64,000 nt of DNA from Bidens hawaiensis (Eukaryota; Streptophyta; Magnoliopsida; Asterales; Asteraceae). The notes under the pieces are model-generated. The model did not search any database. It had not been told where the DNA came from and saw only the letters and a list, made by a program, of their open reading frames with translations. Both the position numbers and the translations under genes were made by a program. The stretch is taken from the NCBI GenBank assembly GCA_021521415.1, contig JAIQDT010009173.1:1-64000 (forward strand), written 5' to 3'. This document shows, in pieces, positions 10,450 through 21,173 of this stretch. Position 1 is the stretch's first letter. Every line of letters starts with the position of its first letter.

Positions 10450-11451
10450 TGTTGGGATGTTAAAGACTACAGGAAGATTGGAATCTTCCCAACCTCTCTA
10501 AAAATGGCATAGTATGGAAAACGAGCAAGCTCAGGCTTCCCAGTAAGCTTTCACTTGGCCTAGCAAGGTATTTTGCTTTCCCAGCAAGGTTATCTTCTAG
10601 AATTCCTCTTAAGTGATAAACTGAGAAAGGTTCACTTTGTCTATCAAGGTTGTTCTTCTAAGTCAAGTAAGGTTTGTTTCCTAGCAAAGTATTGACTAAA
10701 CCAAGCTGAAATCAAGTCTTTTGATATATCTTACAAGGTTTATTCTTAATAAAAAGTAGTCCCAGCAAGCTTGAAGGAAGTTGACCAATAAATTACTTAA
10801 GGACTTCTACAAAGCAAGGTTTAACTTAGAGCAAGCTACAGTGTTACAGGCACACTTGGGTTTTCTCAATAAGTTAAGATTAACAAAGGATTAACAGGAT
10901 TTTTGAAGAACAAGTTTGCTCGTAGGACTATATCGAGCAAACTTTGATATAGTCAAGAGGATTGAAGTCTGCAAGTAAATATTTTCTAAGGAAAGTATTC
11001 TAAGTAAAGTTTGCCCAGAGAACTGTTCCCTAGCACACTTAATGGTTACCAGGTCTGCTCGATAAAGACACATGCTGCAAAGCTTGCCCGAAGACCTATT
11101 TTACACTTAACATTTATTGCAATACGTTTAAATATGTACTAATGATTAGGGTTTCTAAAAGTGGAATGTTAGATGTCCGGGCTAGAACTATAAAAGGAAT
11201 ATTTTAGGGCACGCGTATGACACACCTAACACCTGCGAATATTGTGATTCTAACGGCAGACTCATTCCGGTACAGAAATCGGCTAAAGATCCTGACATTC
11301 CACCTTTATACCCGAATTGATTTTCATTTGTATCTTTCGTAATATTAATGGAAATCTTCTTAGTTATTGTGTGTGTTTATTACTTTAGTGTTCAGTGTGC
11401 AACAATTAGTGTGTTAGTGATTCCGCCATTAATAGTATATTGTTCTTTACA
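10450..11451 (+). mobile_element. LTR family A, copy 2 (full length, about 1.0 kb)
   Basis: TGTTGGGATGTTAAAG ... TTCTTTACA, bounded by TG and CA. It matches the truncated copies at 2811-3414 (same strand) and 57857-58446 (opposite strand). It is preceded by a polypurine tract (3' interior) and followed by AAATAGTAGCGTCGTTAACC, which matches the post-LTR leader of copy 3 (AAATGGTAGCGTCATTAACC). So this single LTR is flanked by both a 3' end and a 5' start of the element. Confidence 0.8.
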
Positions 11452-11545
11452 AAATAGTAGCGTCGTTAACCTTCTAGTCGACACTTCGGTGTGGGTTACG
11501 ACAGTGATTTAGTGAGCTATCCTAATTGAGAGAGAGGGACCGACA
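11452..11545 (+). other. Family A primer-binding site and 5' leader, truncated
   Basis: AATAGTAGCG just after the LTR corresponds to TGGTAGCG in the minus-strand copy (57840-57856) and is the likely primer-binding site; it is not the common initiator-Met type TGGTATCAGAGC. Similarity with the other copy continues through GTGGGTTACGACAGTGATTT to GGGACCGACA at 11543, then breaks into a minus-strand copia gag. Confidence 0.6.
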
Positions 11546-12905
11546 ATGTTAACCTTTGGAAGATGATGCATCAGGTTTCATCCCGGAATTGGAAGATTCA
11601 GCATGGAGTGGAGAATTCTGGTGATAGATTGCTTATTGGTTGTAATCCCTTCCAACCGGATTAGCCCTAGTAACACCCACTTCTTTGTTTGTATATTCCC
11701 TTTTGAAATATCATTTCTCCTTACAACAAAAACATCCCACTTTCGATTTATCAATTCCCAATTTGGATGATGTAGCATCCAAGCAGTTTTTCTCACTGAT
11801 CTTGTTGAATCGCTAAGCTCTTCGAATGACACTTGCCATGCACCTTCTGAAATCAAACATCTTTATTTCCTTGGGATCAATTTGATCATAGTCCTCTTTA
11901 GTCGTGTTAAATTTCCCGATTCTTATAGCTATCAAATACTCATATGATTGTAGAACAGATCCTCGAAAAGTCGTATGTTCTTTAACGTTCTCTTATGTAA
12001 AATCGTTGTTGTTCTTGATGTTTACCGTAATGTTGCATTGTAATTAGATATCAGAATTTTGACTTTGAGGTCGAGAGGTTTGATAAGGTGCCTTGGTTCC
12101 AGAGTACTTACTAGAAAATTAAGGAGTTTGTGGAGTTTGAGATCCACTTTGCTTATTACACACAAAAGAAGCTCCTTCAGTATAGTAAGAAGTTAGAATC
12201 TTCGAATTTTGAAGTACCATAGGTTGGGAACTATTGAACTACAACACAATGTCTTGAGGGTAGATGTACTCTTCATCTTCGGCATCTTTCTCAGTTCCAA
12301 TTTTTGTGCTTCTAACTTTTCGTTGAAACGATCTACAGTGAGTCGACCCTAAGCAACCCGATCAGACTGTTGGATCAAAATTAAAGTTTCCCATTCATCA
12401 GGTATAGCATCAGCTAACTTGTCAATGTACTCAAATTCTTGTTTATCAATGCCCAACCTCTTCATTTCATTCACCAAGTGACAATATCTATCGATCAATT
12501 GGGCCAATAATTCACCCTTCACCATGATGAATATATCAAATTCTTTCTAAAGCAACACCATATTCTATTTTCACATATCAGGATTACCCCTGTCTTTGTT
12601 GAGAAGTGCTTTTATATAGAATAACAAGAACCATTATGCTAAAGCAATTGAAAGATATCGGCATCAATTGCTTGTTTAAGTAGATTCAGCATCTTCTTCT
12701 CCCTAAGAAATGGTGCCTTGACAAAATTAGGAATCTTTGATGAACGATTGCTTTTTCCATTTTCATTCTTCAGAATTAAGTATTCTTCCTCGACAGCAAT
12801 CCACGTATCATAATTGCCAGCTTGAATGTGAGTTTGAAACATAATAGCCCAACTAGGATAGTCTTCCATTTTGAGAAGCTTTGGTGGCTTATTAGTTGAT
12901 CCCAT
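11546..12905 (-). pseudogene. Ty1-copia gag, minus strand, degenerate
   Basis: The frame from 12905 starts MGSTNKPPKLLKMEDYPSW, the typical N-terminus of a plant copia gag. After frameshifts it continues with QLIDRYCHLVNEMKRL, KLADAIPDEWETL and a helix FNEKLEAQKLELRK (about 12540-12290). At 11770-11560 a broken zinc knuckle (CFCCKEK-stop-YFKREYT, with the His and last Cys replaced by Tyr) is followed by ARANPVGRDYNQ-type linker, here TRANPVGRDYN. The knuckle should bind genomic RNA, so this copy cannot package normally. The gene ends at 11546, where family A sequence begins; protease and pol are absent. Confidence 0.8.
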
Positions 12906-13381
12906 CTCATTCTCAAGATAATGATTCTGAAGTAGGGTTGACGATTGTGTAACAAAAGCACTTTAATATTCCATTTTTCGAGAAAAATCGACAATTAAAA
13001 CCCAAAAATCACATTGTCTGTATATGTGTGTCACACAACTTATAAGTCAGGATAATTCCCAAGAAACGTATATGAACCAGTGTATAAAGCTGCTTATCAA
13101 GCTTATAAAAGACTTATCCATCAGTGTAAGACTTATCCGCTCATAAAAACTTATTCGCTGATCAAACAGTACACTGATATCACCATTTTGCTATATTGAC
13201 GAAGAAATTAGGGTTAAATGAAGCTGTAATTCGGTAGGATTATGAACGATTGGTTAACGATCAATATTTGAAGAATTGAGAAGGTATTGACGGTGAATCC
13301 ATTATAAATTATGAAATCATATTTGATACGAACATGTTTATGATAATTCCTTGAGTTCTCAAAGCAGATTTGAGCTTATAA
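12906..13381 (-). other. 5' leader of the minus-strand copia element
   Basis: The 476 bp between the primer-binding site and gag start on the minus strand. No ORF. It contains clustered CTTATCA / CTTATAA words (13080-13160), weakly repetitive. It corresponds to the untranslated leader where packaging signals lie in related elements. Confidence 0.6.
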
Positions 13382-13393
13382 GCTCTGATACCA
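13382..13393 (-). other. Primer-binding site (initiator tRNA-Met type)
   Basis: On the minus strand TGGTATCAGAGC, the standard plant copia complement to the 3' end of initiator tRNA-Met, two bases from the LTR end. Confidence 0.95.
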
Positions 13394-13395
13394 CT

Positions 13396-13745
13396 TGAAA
13401 AGACATTGTAATGATTTTGATCGACACAAATTTTATCTACTCTTTAACTTAATGTGGTTTAAAACAATACGAGATGAGAATCACCATAATATATTCAACG
13501 TTTAAGCTTTTATATCATAAAATCATAATTACTACAGAGGATTTGACAATCTAGTACAATGGGAATTCTGAAATCTCTACAGAATAAACGGATTTGAAAC
13601 ACTCATATAGTGTTGACTTATATGTCGTATAAGAACATATACGCCCGTATATTTTCATATAATTCGTCTTACATTTTAATTCTATTTCCCAATCTGATAA
13701 ACATACAAATTACAACACCCTAGCACTACACATTATGTTCTAACA
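13396..13745 (-). mobile_element. 5' LTR of the minus-strand copia element (350 bp)
   Basis: On the minus strand it starts TGTTAGAACATAATG at 13745 and ends in TTTTCA at 13396, next to the primer-binding site. The flank outside is TATAT (13746-13750). No matching 3' LTR is seen to the left, consistent with truncation of the element at 11546. Confidence 0.88.
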
Positions 13746-15242
13746 TATATGAGTTTCTATGTTAACAAGTTAATGTTATTTTATACCCAATATGTATCAA
13801 CTGATCTTATGGATACAATTGATTTATTATTATTATATTTTTGTATGATTAACAATTATAAAACATACTAATAGTATTTTAATATGATATGTGAAAACCT
13901 ACAACAATCTCTTGACTCGGAAATCTAAATAAGAAAATGACCAAATGTTGAAACGAGTGCAAATATGAAAATTAAATTATTGAATATGGAATTAAGGATT
14001 TGTCGGAATTTAACTAAAGCCTAAGGTTTATTGGGGCTCGTTAAATTTTTCTTATAAAATACGGATTGTAATGCCTTTTATTTCTACCCTATAGTTGTTT
14101 CATTTTTTTTATAGTGTGAAGATTATGTTGTCTATACTTTTAGTGTAATACGATCAAGATAAAACTAGTGCATGTTGCCTCCTGATGAAAATGTATTGAA
14201 AAGTATGAAGAATGGGAGGTGTGAAGTTTTTTATCATCCCGGCGTCGAGGAACTACTGAACTCAATCACTTGCTACCCCTACAGATCTCTACATGCAATT
14301 CGCTCAATTAAATTGTTTTCATTGATCTCGTATTGTACGATTTTATGGTCTGTCACTTTTAGGGAAATTTTTATTTGTTTATTGGTTAATTCATGGCATT
14401 GTAGTCGTCTTACTAATCTTGAACGATTGGTCATTAACATTCCATTAACTATTGTTATGGTTATGATAACGAGTTATTACTACACATGCGATTCATTAAT
14501 TTGTTATGTTCATTATTGCGTGTTCCTATGATAATAGATAATTGATTATCGGAATTGATTATTTATTAAACGTTATTGAACCTTAGTGTATAGTTATCGT
14601 ACTGACTTTTAATTAATTGTACCATTTCATTGACCTCAATAACCGAGCATATCCTCTATGTGAAATATCATTGTATTATTATTATGTTGATTCGATGTCT
14701 GTGTGTTCCCACATTCCTATCTCAATTATTGGTATAGCTGCAACTAATGTACATAATATGTTGGTTATTGTCATTGGCTGATATGGATATTTCCACGTTA
14801 GATCAGTATTGTATTGACTCAATGATTGTTTAGCATATGGTATCATTCTAATGGTTATGTTGTTATTAATTCATTATTGATCGTTTAGCGTATGGAATCG
14901 TAATCATTAAAATATTATCGGTTCGTCATTTATCGATTATTGTATGGAATTTTTCTCATCGTCACATTTGTTGGAATGTGACTACTGTTTTTCTGTTATC
15001 GAGCAATTTGTGGCTCAACCGTATTTCTTTTTCTTGCTTCCTTTTATTAATAAAGCAGTTACTCATGGGAATCGAGGAAATGTGTGATGAGTGATTTAAT
15101 GAAGTTTTCGACTATGGAAGATAAGAAGTGAAAGACTTTTGGAATATTGAATATTGTGGACCGTTGTAAAGATTAACACATTATAGGGTTTTGAGACACT
15201 AAATAAATCAATATTAATGATTCTGAATTACTTTATTGTATG
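13746..15242. other. AT-rich spacer, no recognised gene
   Basis: No recognised feature. 14770-14960 has loosely repeated TCGTTTAGCGTATGG / ATTATTGTATGG words. This block and 24865-25037 were contiguous before the Tat element inserted; the joined junction (TTATTGTATG then ACACGTAAACCC) reads as ordinary plant LTR-like sequence. Confidence 0.5.
14172..14531 (+). CDS. Unrecognised ORF, 119 codons
   Basis: Begins MLPPDENVLKSMKNGRCEVF and continues YHPGVEELLNSITCYPYRS; from residue about 43 it becomes hydrophobic (LISYCTILWSVTFREIFICLL, VINIPLTIVMVMITSY). The first 40 residues look like a real globular exon and the rest like translated AT-rich non-coding sequence or intron. I do not recognise a family. 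It could be a captured or degraded host exon; chance cannot be excluded. Confidence 0.2.
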   Translation: MLPPDENVLKSMKNGRCEVFYHPGVEELLNSITCYPYRSLHAIRSIKLFSLISYCTILWSVTFREIFICLLVNSWHCSRLTNLERLVINIPLTIVMVMITSYYYTCDSLICYVHYCVFL

Positions 15243-15896
15243 TGTTGCTACAACAAAGCTAAGACCAATGATAGTGAATGGACTGGTTAGGCTAACAAGC
15301 TTCAAGGGTTCAGGTTAACCTAACGCAGGTCGTGGTGTCCCTCTACGTTTGCAAAACGTAGAAGGAGGTTCAATAGTTTGTTGTTTGATTGTTATAGTTC
15401 ACCGAAGATCCAGAACCGAGATGTTTGGAATCGGTTCTTGGATGATGTTCTTGATGAAGCTATGAAGTTGTTGAAGTAAGAGAGAAATAAGCTAAGAGCA
15501 TATTTCTCAAGGAAGAAGAGAAGATCAGGGAGAGTATGATATCTGCCCAGATCTTGGTATGTATGATTATGGCTAAGTCCCTTTTTTATAGAAGAAGAGA
15601 TCAAGCCTTTCGTCCAGTGTACAAACTAATTTACCTCTAATTTGCATAGAGAGTTGACCTTTGTGGGCGGGAAGCTTTGGACCGTTGGTCCGTGATTAAA
15701 ATAATGATACTTTATCTGAGCATGTCCCTTGCTCAGTGGGAACAGTGATGTGAGTCTTGAGTTGACATCGTACTGTAGCACGTGGGTACTTGTTTACATA
15801 AGTTTGGGTGGGAAATGAAGCTTTTAACCTTTTAACCTTTTTAGCGTTAATGTGTTCCATCCATTTTGTTATTTCCTTGGGCTACCCCCGTCATCA
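15243..15896 (-). repeat. 3' LTR of the Tat element
   Basis: Plus-strand reading TGTTGCTACAACAAAG ... CCGTCATCA, aligned throughout with 24206-24856. On the minus strand the element-proximal side is GGAGGGC then TGATGACGGGG, so a short purine tract precedes it. A minus-strand TATA-like motif (TATAAAAAAGGG) lies at about 15583-15593. Confidence 0.93.
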
Positions 15897-16224
15897 GCCC
15901 TCCAAGTCAGAGGAATTTGAGAAGTAAGCTCAAGGACTTCTGACTTTTGCACACATTTTGTTTATTGCTTAAAGGCTGCGAGGCTTGTTGGCTTCGAGGC
16001 TTTGTTCAGTTTTGGTTATTTTTTGAATTTCTGACATGACTGTTAATGTGATGGTAACTGCCAGATTGTGGTTCCCAATAACTGCTTTTTCATTAATAGT
16101 TATCAAATAGGATAACTACTCATTTTCTTCCAGTTTTTCTTTAAAGTTTCTATCATAAACATATTCAAGTTCCTTTCAATCTTCTATCAGGTTAGTTTTG
16201 ATCCTTTATCTTTCCTTCAAAATT

Positions 16225-18393
16225 ATGGTTGCCAAAAAGGATCTTTCGGTTAGTTTTTCTCGATTAACCCAAGAAGAGGTTGAATCGTTTTGTATTGAGT
16301 GGGAATATGGTTAAAGTATAAACCGATTGCTCCACCGGTCGATTCTTCGCTGATCGTTGTCCGTCAGGCTTCATTGCTTTATATTGCCATCATTTTGAAT
16401 TTTCTAATCTCCGGCACCCTTTTTAGGTTTTTGTTTTGAATGTTTTGGAGTATTACCGTGTATCGTTCGGTCAAATCCATCCTTTAGGGCTTGCTAGGGT
16501 TTTGCATTTTGAGGTTTTGTGTAAAGCCCTAGGTTATGACCCTTCATTGTTGAGTTTTCGCCGTTTCTTTCGCTTAGCAAAGAACGGCGATTGGTATACT
16601 TTTGAACATACTAAGGTCGATACGTGTTTGGTTTCCTCGGCGGTTACAACACTTGGTTCGTGGAAGGACCGTTTTTTCTTTGTCTCCGACTCCATTCTTC
16701 CTTTTAAATCTGTTTGGAGACAACCTGAGGTTGTTTTAAATGAACCGGAGCCGACTGAATCGGAATTGAATGAGGCTTTTTTGAAGTCGATTAGGAAGTG
16801 TCCATCACGTCTTCGTCCTTTTCCCGAACATCTTCTTTTGTTATTAGGAATTAGCAAGTTATGGGATAAGCCTAATCGGGATCCCGTGCATATTAGGGAT
16901 AATAAGGGTATGTGTTTGTTTATCCCGTATTCGCTTTTATTCCATTGATATGTTTGTTAATTGGTATTCCTTGTGTTTGTAGTTATGTCGGCTTTGGATT
17001 TCTTGAAAAGTGATGACACTTCGGACATTGGGTTTACGGATGTTGTGGCTATTGGTGATGATGCTACGGTTCGAGGGAAAGAAGGTAGATTCGAAGATTC
17101 AGGGTATGTTGGGGTTCCAAACATTAAAGGGTTTGCCAAGGCTACTGCTCCTAAGACTTCTACTCGTCGTTCTACACGATGTTTGTTGAAGTCCCCTGGC
17201 CCATCATCTTCTCATGAACCTGTTGAAGCTAGTGATGACGTTCACGTTGTTGAAGATCAGGGTCTAGGTTTGGAAGGTGAAAAGGAGCAGGGCTTGGTTA
17301 TTTCCAAGAAAAAGAAGTCGACTGGTAAGAAGGTTGCGATGCTGTTGGTTCAAGGGTTGGATGAGAATGCAGTTTATGTGCCGGAGTGGAATGTGAAGGT
17401 TTGGGATAGCTTCAAATATCCCAAGGATTGTGCCGATGTGTTGGCCAATTTTGCCCCTCATGGGGTTTGTGAAACGATTTCTGGCATCGAAGGTGATTCA
17501 ATGTTGTCAAGGTTGATTTTGAGTTCCTGCAACCTTTCTGCCCTTTTGGCAGAGGGTGTGACTCGTTTTAGGAATGGGATGCAGGAATATGAGGATTTTT
17601 CCAATATTAAGGAGGGAATGAAATCTTCCCTGATGGAGATGAAGAAGGAGATTGAAGGTTTTTCGAAGAAAGAAGTAGGTTATGTTAAGAAGATTGATGA
17701 GTTGTCTCGCGGCCTTGAGATTGAGCTGGCAGGGTTGAAGAAAGCCATGGAGGCTGACAGGGCTAAGTTGGATGCTGACCGGGAAGCCTTTGAGGTGCAG
17801 AGGAAAGCCTTCGAGATGGAGAAAGAAGGCTTGATGGCTTCGGTTACTCAGACCTCTAACGACAACAAGTGGCTTATTGAGAACGGGTTCCATCAGGTTG
17901 TAACTTATTTGCTTCACTCCAATGAATTTAACTCGGTGCTGGGTGATATGTACATAAAGCTACTAGGCCATTGGAAGCACTTGGGATTTGTTGCAGGCTT
18001 CAAACATCACGAAACCGGTCAACCTATGGAGCAATCGTCCCTGTTCAACCGTGAAGCTTACAAGCTCTTCATGGATTCAGTTCGTTCAATGGAAAGACTC
18101 ATTTACCCTTATGTGGGTGAAGTTTCGTTCTGCTTTGGTAAGCCTCTTTCTGTTTTGTAGGGTTTGAAATCAGCCAGCCTCGATGAGAAATTTGTTAAAG
18201 AGGTGCTCGAGTCCTTGTCGAAGAAACGCTCCTGTTTAGGTGATAGTGAGAAACCTTATCTGGGGGCAGCGACGACTCTCATGCGGCAAGCCTTGAAGGC
18301 TCGGCTGTTGCTGATGTTAGCCCTGAAGTGAAGAAGTCCAAGAAAGCTAAGCGTGGTAAGGCTAGTACTTCGAAGCCTGCTGTTGGTGTTTAA
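16225..18393 (+). pseudogene. Antisense ORF of the Tat element, putative gypsy-type transposase (Transposase_28-like)
   Basis: Plus-strand gene opposite to pol. It starts MVAKKDLSVSFSRLTQEEVE at 16225; one-base frameshifts near 16313-16340 and a TAG at about 16423 break the N-terminus. From 16436 the frame is clean: NVLEYYRVSFGQIHPLG, DPSLLSFRRFFRLAKNGDW, LNEPEPTESEL, RPFPEHLLLLLGIS. A GT-AG intron (16908-16982) joins DNK to VMSALDFLKSDD. A long coiled coil follows (17580-17850, MEMKKEIEGFSKK, LDADREAFEVQRKAFEME). An in-frame TAG at 18158 and a frameshift near 18262 precede a basic tail KKSKKAKRGKASTSK. This matches the antisense gene known in Tat elements such as Grande; its function is unknown despite the transposase label. 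Confidence 0.75.
16908..16982 (+). other. Intron in the antisense ORF
   Basis: 75-bp intron, GTATGTGTTTG ... TTGTGTTTGTAG, T-rich before the acceptor. Splicing after G16907 restores the frame across the junction (phase 1) and avoids the stop at 16946. The size and sites are normal for a plant intron. Confidence 0.8.
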
Positions 18394-19111
18394 AAAATTT
18401 TATTCGTAGCTTTCTTAGCACCCCTTGAACAATGTTATGTAATCTTTGAACAATTTAGGATTTAGCATGAAACCCTTAAGGTTTCTGCTCTTGTGGTTGT
18501 TATTGGCCTTTGTTGACCATTTAAACATTATTATGGGAATCCTTGTGATTTCCTTTGTTTAGCCTAAATGGCATGTTGGTTGTAGCCTTTCAAGGATTTG
18601 TTTATGAATCGTGTTGTTCTATGTATTGTGTTATGGTTGATTGTCTTGTTAGTTTGATGTGTTTTTAGCTAACTTTCCTTAAGAAGTTTTAGTGTTGCAG
18701 TCACTTTAGCTTCAAGGCTTCATTAGGTAAAAAGCACATGTTGACTATCCTTTGTATCACTACTTAGTGTATATTTGTTTCGTAAACTTTTTCAAAACTT
18801 AAGGAACGAATTGATGTAGGCTGTTCAGACCCGTCTATGAGACAAGTTTTTGGTTGAAAATATTTTCTAAATCTTATGGAGTTGTATTGATATGGGAACT
18901 CACCCCTTATATAGGTTCATTTAACCCCTAAACCTATTGAGCGATGTGGCCTGGGAGCTTATCCCCTTACATGGCCCTTTCCATGGAGTTTCTTGCTAGG
19001 TTCTCAACCTGATTATAGGATAGTTAAGACAAGTTATGACATAAACTTTATCATTCATTCAAGAGGTTGTTGTTCACAAAAAGGAGAATTATACATTTCT
19101 TGAAACATATT
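18394..19111. other. Spacer between antisense ORF and integrase, no gene
   Basis: 718 bp, T-rich on the plus strand, no open frame. It is where the two convergent transcripts (antisense ORF and genomic RNA) meet. No clear polyadenylation signal was picked out. Confidence 0.6.
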
Positions 19112-20205
19112 TTAAGACTTTAACTTGGCATGGAACCTTTTAAGGGTTTTTTCGTTCCAGTGTCTTGGAAGCTTTTTTCCTTCTATGTCGGCCAGCTTGT
19201 AGGATTCACCCTTGTGAGCTTCGAGGATTGTATATGGTCCTTCCCACTTTGGGCCAAGATTTCCTTGATTTTCTTTTTTGCTGGCCTCATTGTTTCGGAG
19301 TACAAGGTCTCCAGGCTTGAATCGTTCATGTTTCACTCTTGCATTGTAATAAGCTTCCATTTTCTGCTTGTACCTAGCCTCTTGTAGTGCAGCTTGATCA
19401 CGAACTTCTTCGAGGAGTTGCAAATTTAACATGGTCTCATTGTTGTTTGATTCGAGATCAATGTTGAGTGTTCTTTGAGTCACAACTCCAACTTCTGCTG
19501 GGATTATAGCTTCCGATCCGAACACTAGGCTGTAAGGCGTTCGTTTGTGGCTAGTCTTTTAGTTGTTCTTATTGCCCGTAGGACATTTGGGAGTTCTTCA
19601 AGCCAATTGTTGTTATGCCTTCCCAGCCTTGTTTTGATTCCTTCTACAATGGTTCTGTTTGTTCTTTCAACTTGGCCGTTGGATTGTGGGTAAGCAACCG
19701 AGCTGAACACTTGGGTGATTCTGAATTCTTTGCACCATGTGCTAAAAGGCTTCTCGGCAAATTGCTTCCCATTATCCGTGACCAACACTCCTGGCAGCCT
19801 ATAACGGCAGATGATGCTTTCCCATACAAAGTCGATGACTTGTTTGCCCGTTATTTTTTCAAGTGGTTTGACTTCAGGCCACTTGGTGAAGTAGTCAACG
19901 ACTACTAATAAAAATTTTACCCCACCCTTGGCTTGTGGGAATGGACCAACAATAATCATTCCCCACTTGGGGAATGGCCAAGCCGAAGAGATGGGAACTA
20001 GATCGTGTTTAGGGCTTTTGGGAATCGGTGCATGATTTTGACAAGCTTCACATTTCTTGAGCTGTTCGGTTGTATCTCGGTGCATGGTGGGCCAGAAGTA
20101 TCCAAGGTTCATCAATTTTGCAACCACCGTTCTTGGCCCAAAATGAGCTCCACATATCCCCTCGTGAACCTCTTTGATCAGATATTGACTTTGTTCCGGG
20201 CCCAC
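19112..20205 (-). pseudogene. Tat integrase, damaged catalytic triad
   Basis: Minus strand, two frames joined by a frameshift near 19530. Zinc-binding HHCC part: HEGICGAHFGPRTV and CEACQNH. Core: the usual GMD-I-VGPF motif reads GMIIVGPF, so the first catalytic Asp is lost; VLVTDNGKQF keeps the second Asp and SNGQVERTNRTI keeps the Glu. The C-terminal part (FKPGDLVLRN, GNLGPKWEGPYTI, HWNEKTLKRFH) is complete and lacks a chromodomain, as expected for Tat. Integrase inserts the cDNA into host DNA; this copy cannot do so with an incomplete DDE triad. Confidence 0.88.
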
Positions 20206-20238
20206 ACATCTTAGTAGTGGTGCAAGGTAAGCTTTTTT

Positions 20239-21170
20239 CTAAAGGGTTTCTCCTTGCAACACATACTGTCGGGACTTGATTCGAACCTTTTCACCCTCTG
20301 TCTGGTCCAAAGGTAACTTACCATTTTTGAGGAACTTTTCTATCGTAGTCATCCAATAGGGACCCTCGTCAGTGATTACATCTTGAACCTCGAATTCTTG
20401 GATTGAAGGAGTTTTCAACACTTCCACCAAAACTTTCTTGGTGAGGTGTGCAAATGTTAGGGATGCTAGTTTGCTCAGGGCATCGGCTCTCTTGTTTTGT
20501 GATATTGGGACTTGCCTGATAGTGCACTCTTGAAACGTGGTCATCAACCCTTTTTCCTTTTCACGATACTTCTTCATGTTAGGCTCTTTTGCTACATAGC
20601 TATCATTGACTAGGCTTGAAACAAGCAACGAGTCTGTGAAGACTTGTAGCTTTTGGATCTTCATCTCTTTGGCAATTTTCAGACCGGCGATCAATGCTTC
20701 ATATTCAGCCTCGTTGTTGGTGGTCTGAAATTTAAGTCGTAGAGCATATGTAAATTCTAAACCTTCGGGGTTGATTAAAACGAGCCCAGCTCCTGACCTT
20801 CGATGCTGGAAGCTCCGTCGGTAAAAAGCTTCCAGGCTTCAGGGTCAGAAGGTTCAGTGGCAATTGTGTGTATTTCAGGAGTGACTTGCTTTGGGATTTC
20901 TAGAATATAGTCCGGCAAGACTTGGGCTTTGATAGCTTTTCTTGGAACATAGGTGATGTTATGCTCACCTAGTTCCACAGCCCATTTGGCCAATCGTCCT
21001 GAATTTTCTGGTGTTTCAGTGACCAGTTGTATGGGTGACCACTTGTATGGGTGTGCTTGAAAGTACCTTCGAAGCCTTCTGGCCATTTGCATTAAGGCCA
21101 GAGCAAGTTTTTTCAAAGGAGGATATTTGATCTTTGCTATTTTTAGTGTTTTACTAAAGAAATAAACGGG
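20239..21170 (-). pseudogene. Tat RNase H plus second (archaeal-type) RNase H
   Basis: From 21170 the end of the first RNase H reads PVYFFSKTLKIAKIKYPPLKKL, followed by LAKWAVELGEHNITYVPRKAI. A new domain then begins AWKLFTDGASSIEGQE (about 20835), the start of the second RNase H peculiar to Tat elements. A stop and frameshift near 20775-20700 interrupt it; it continues GLKIAKEMKIQKLQVFTDSLL and ISQNKRADALSKLASL. The tail VLQGETL leads to the integrase. RNase H removes the RNA strand after first-strand synthesis; the second domain is thought to have been acquired and partly taken over the role. Confidence 0.8.
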
Positions 21171-21173
21171 TAC

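Noticed and set aside
17507..17917. Minus-strand 136-codon ORF opposite the antisense gene
   Set aside because: Shadow of the coiled-coil coding strand; no motif of its own.
18137..18160. Second intron at the end of the antisense ORF (GTAAGC...TTGTAG)
   Set aside because: Only about 24 bp, too short for plant splicing, and removing it shifts the frame into a stop; an in-frame nonsense codon is simpler.
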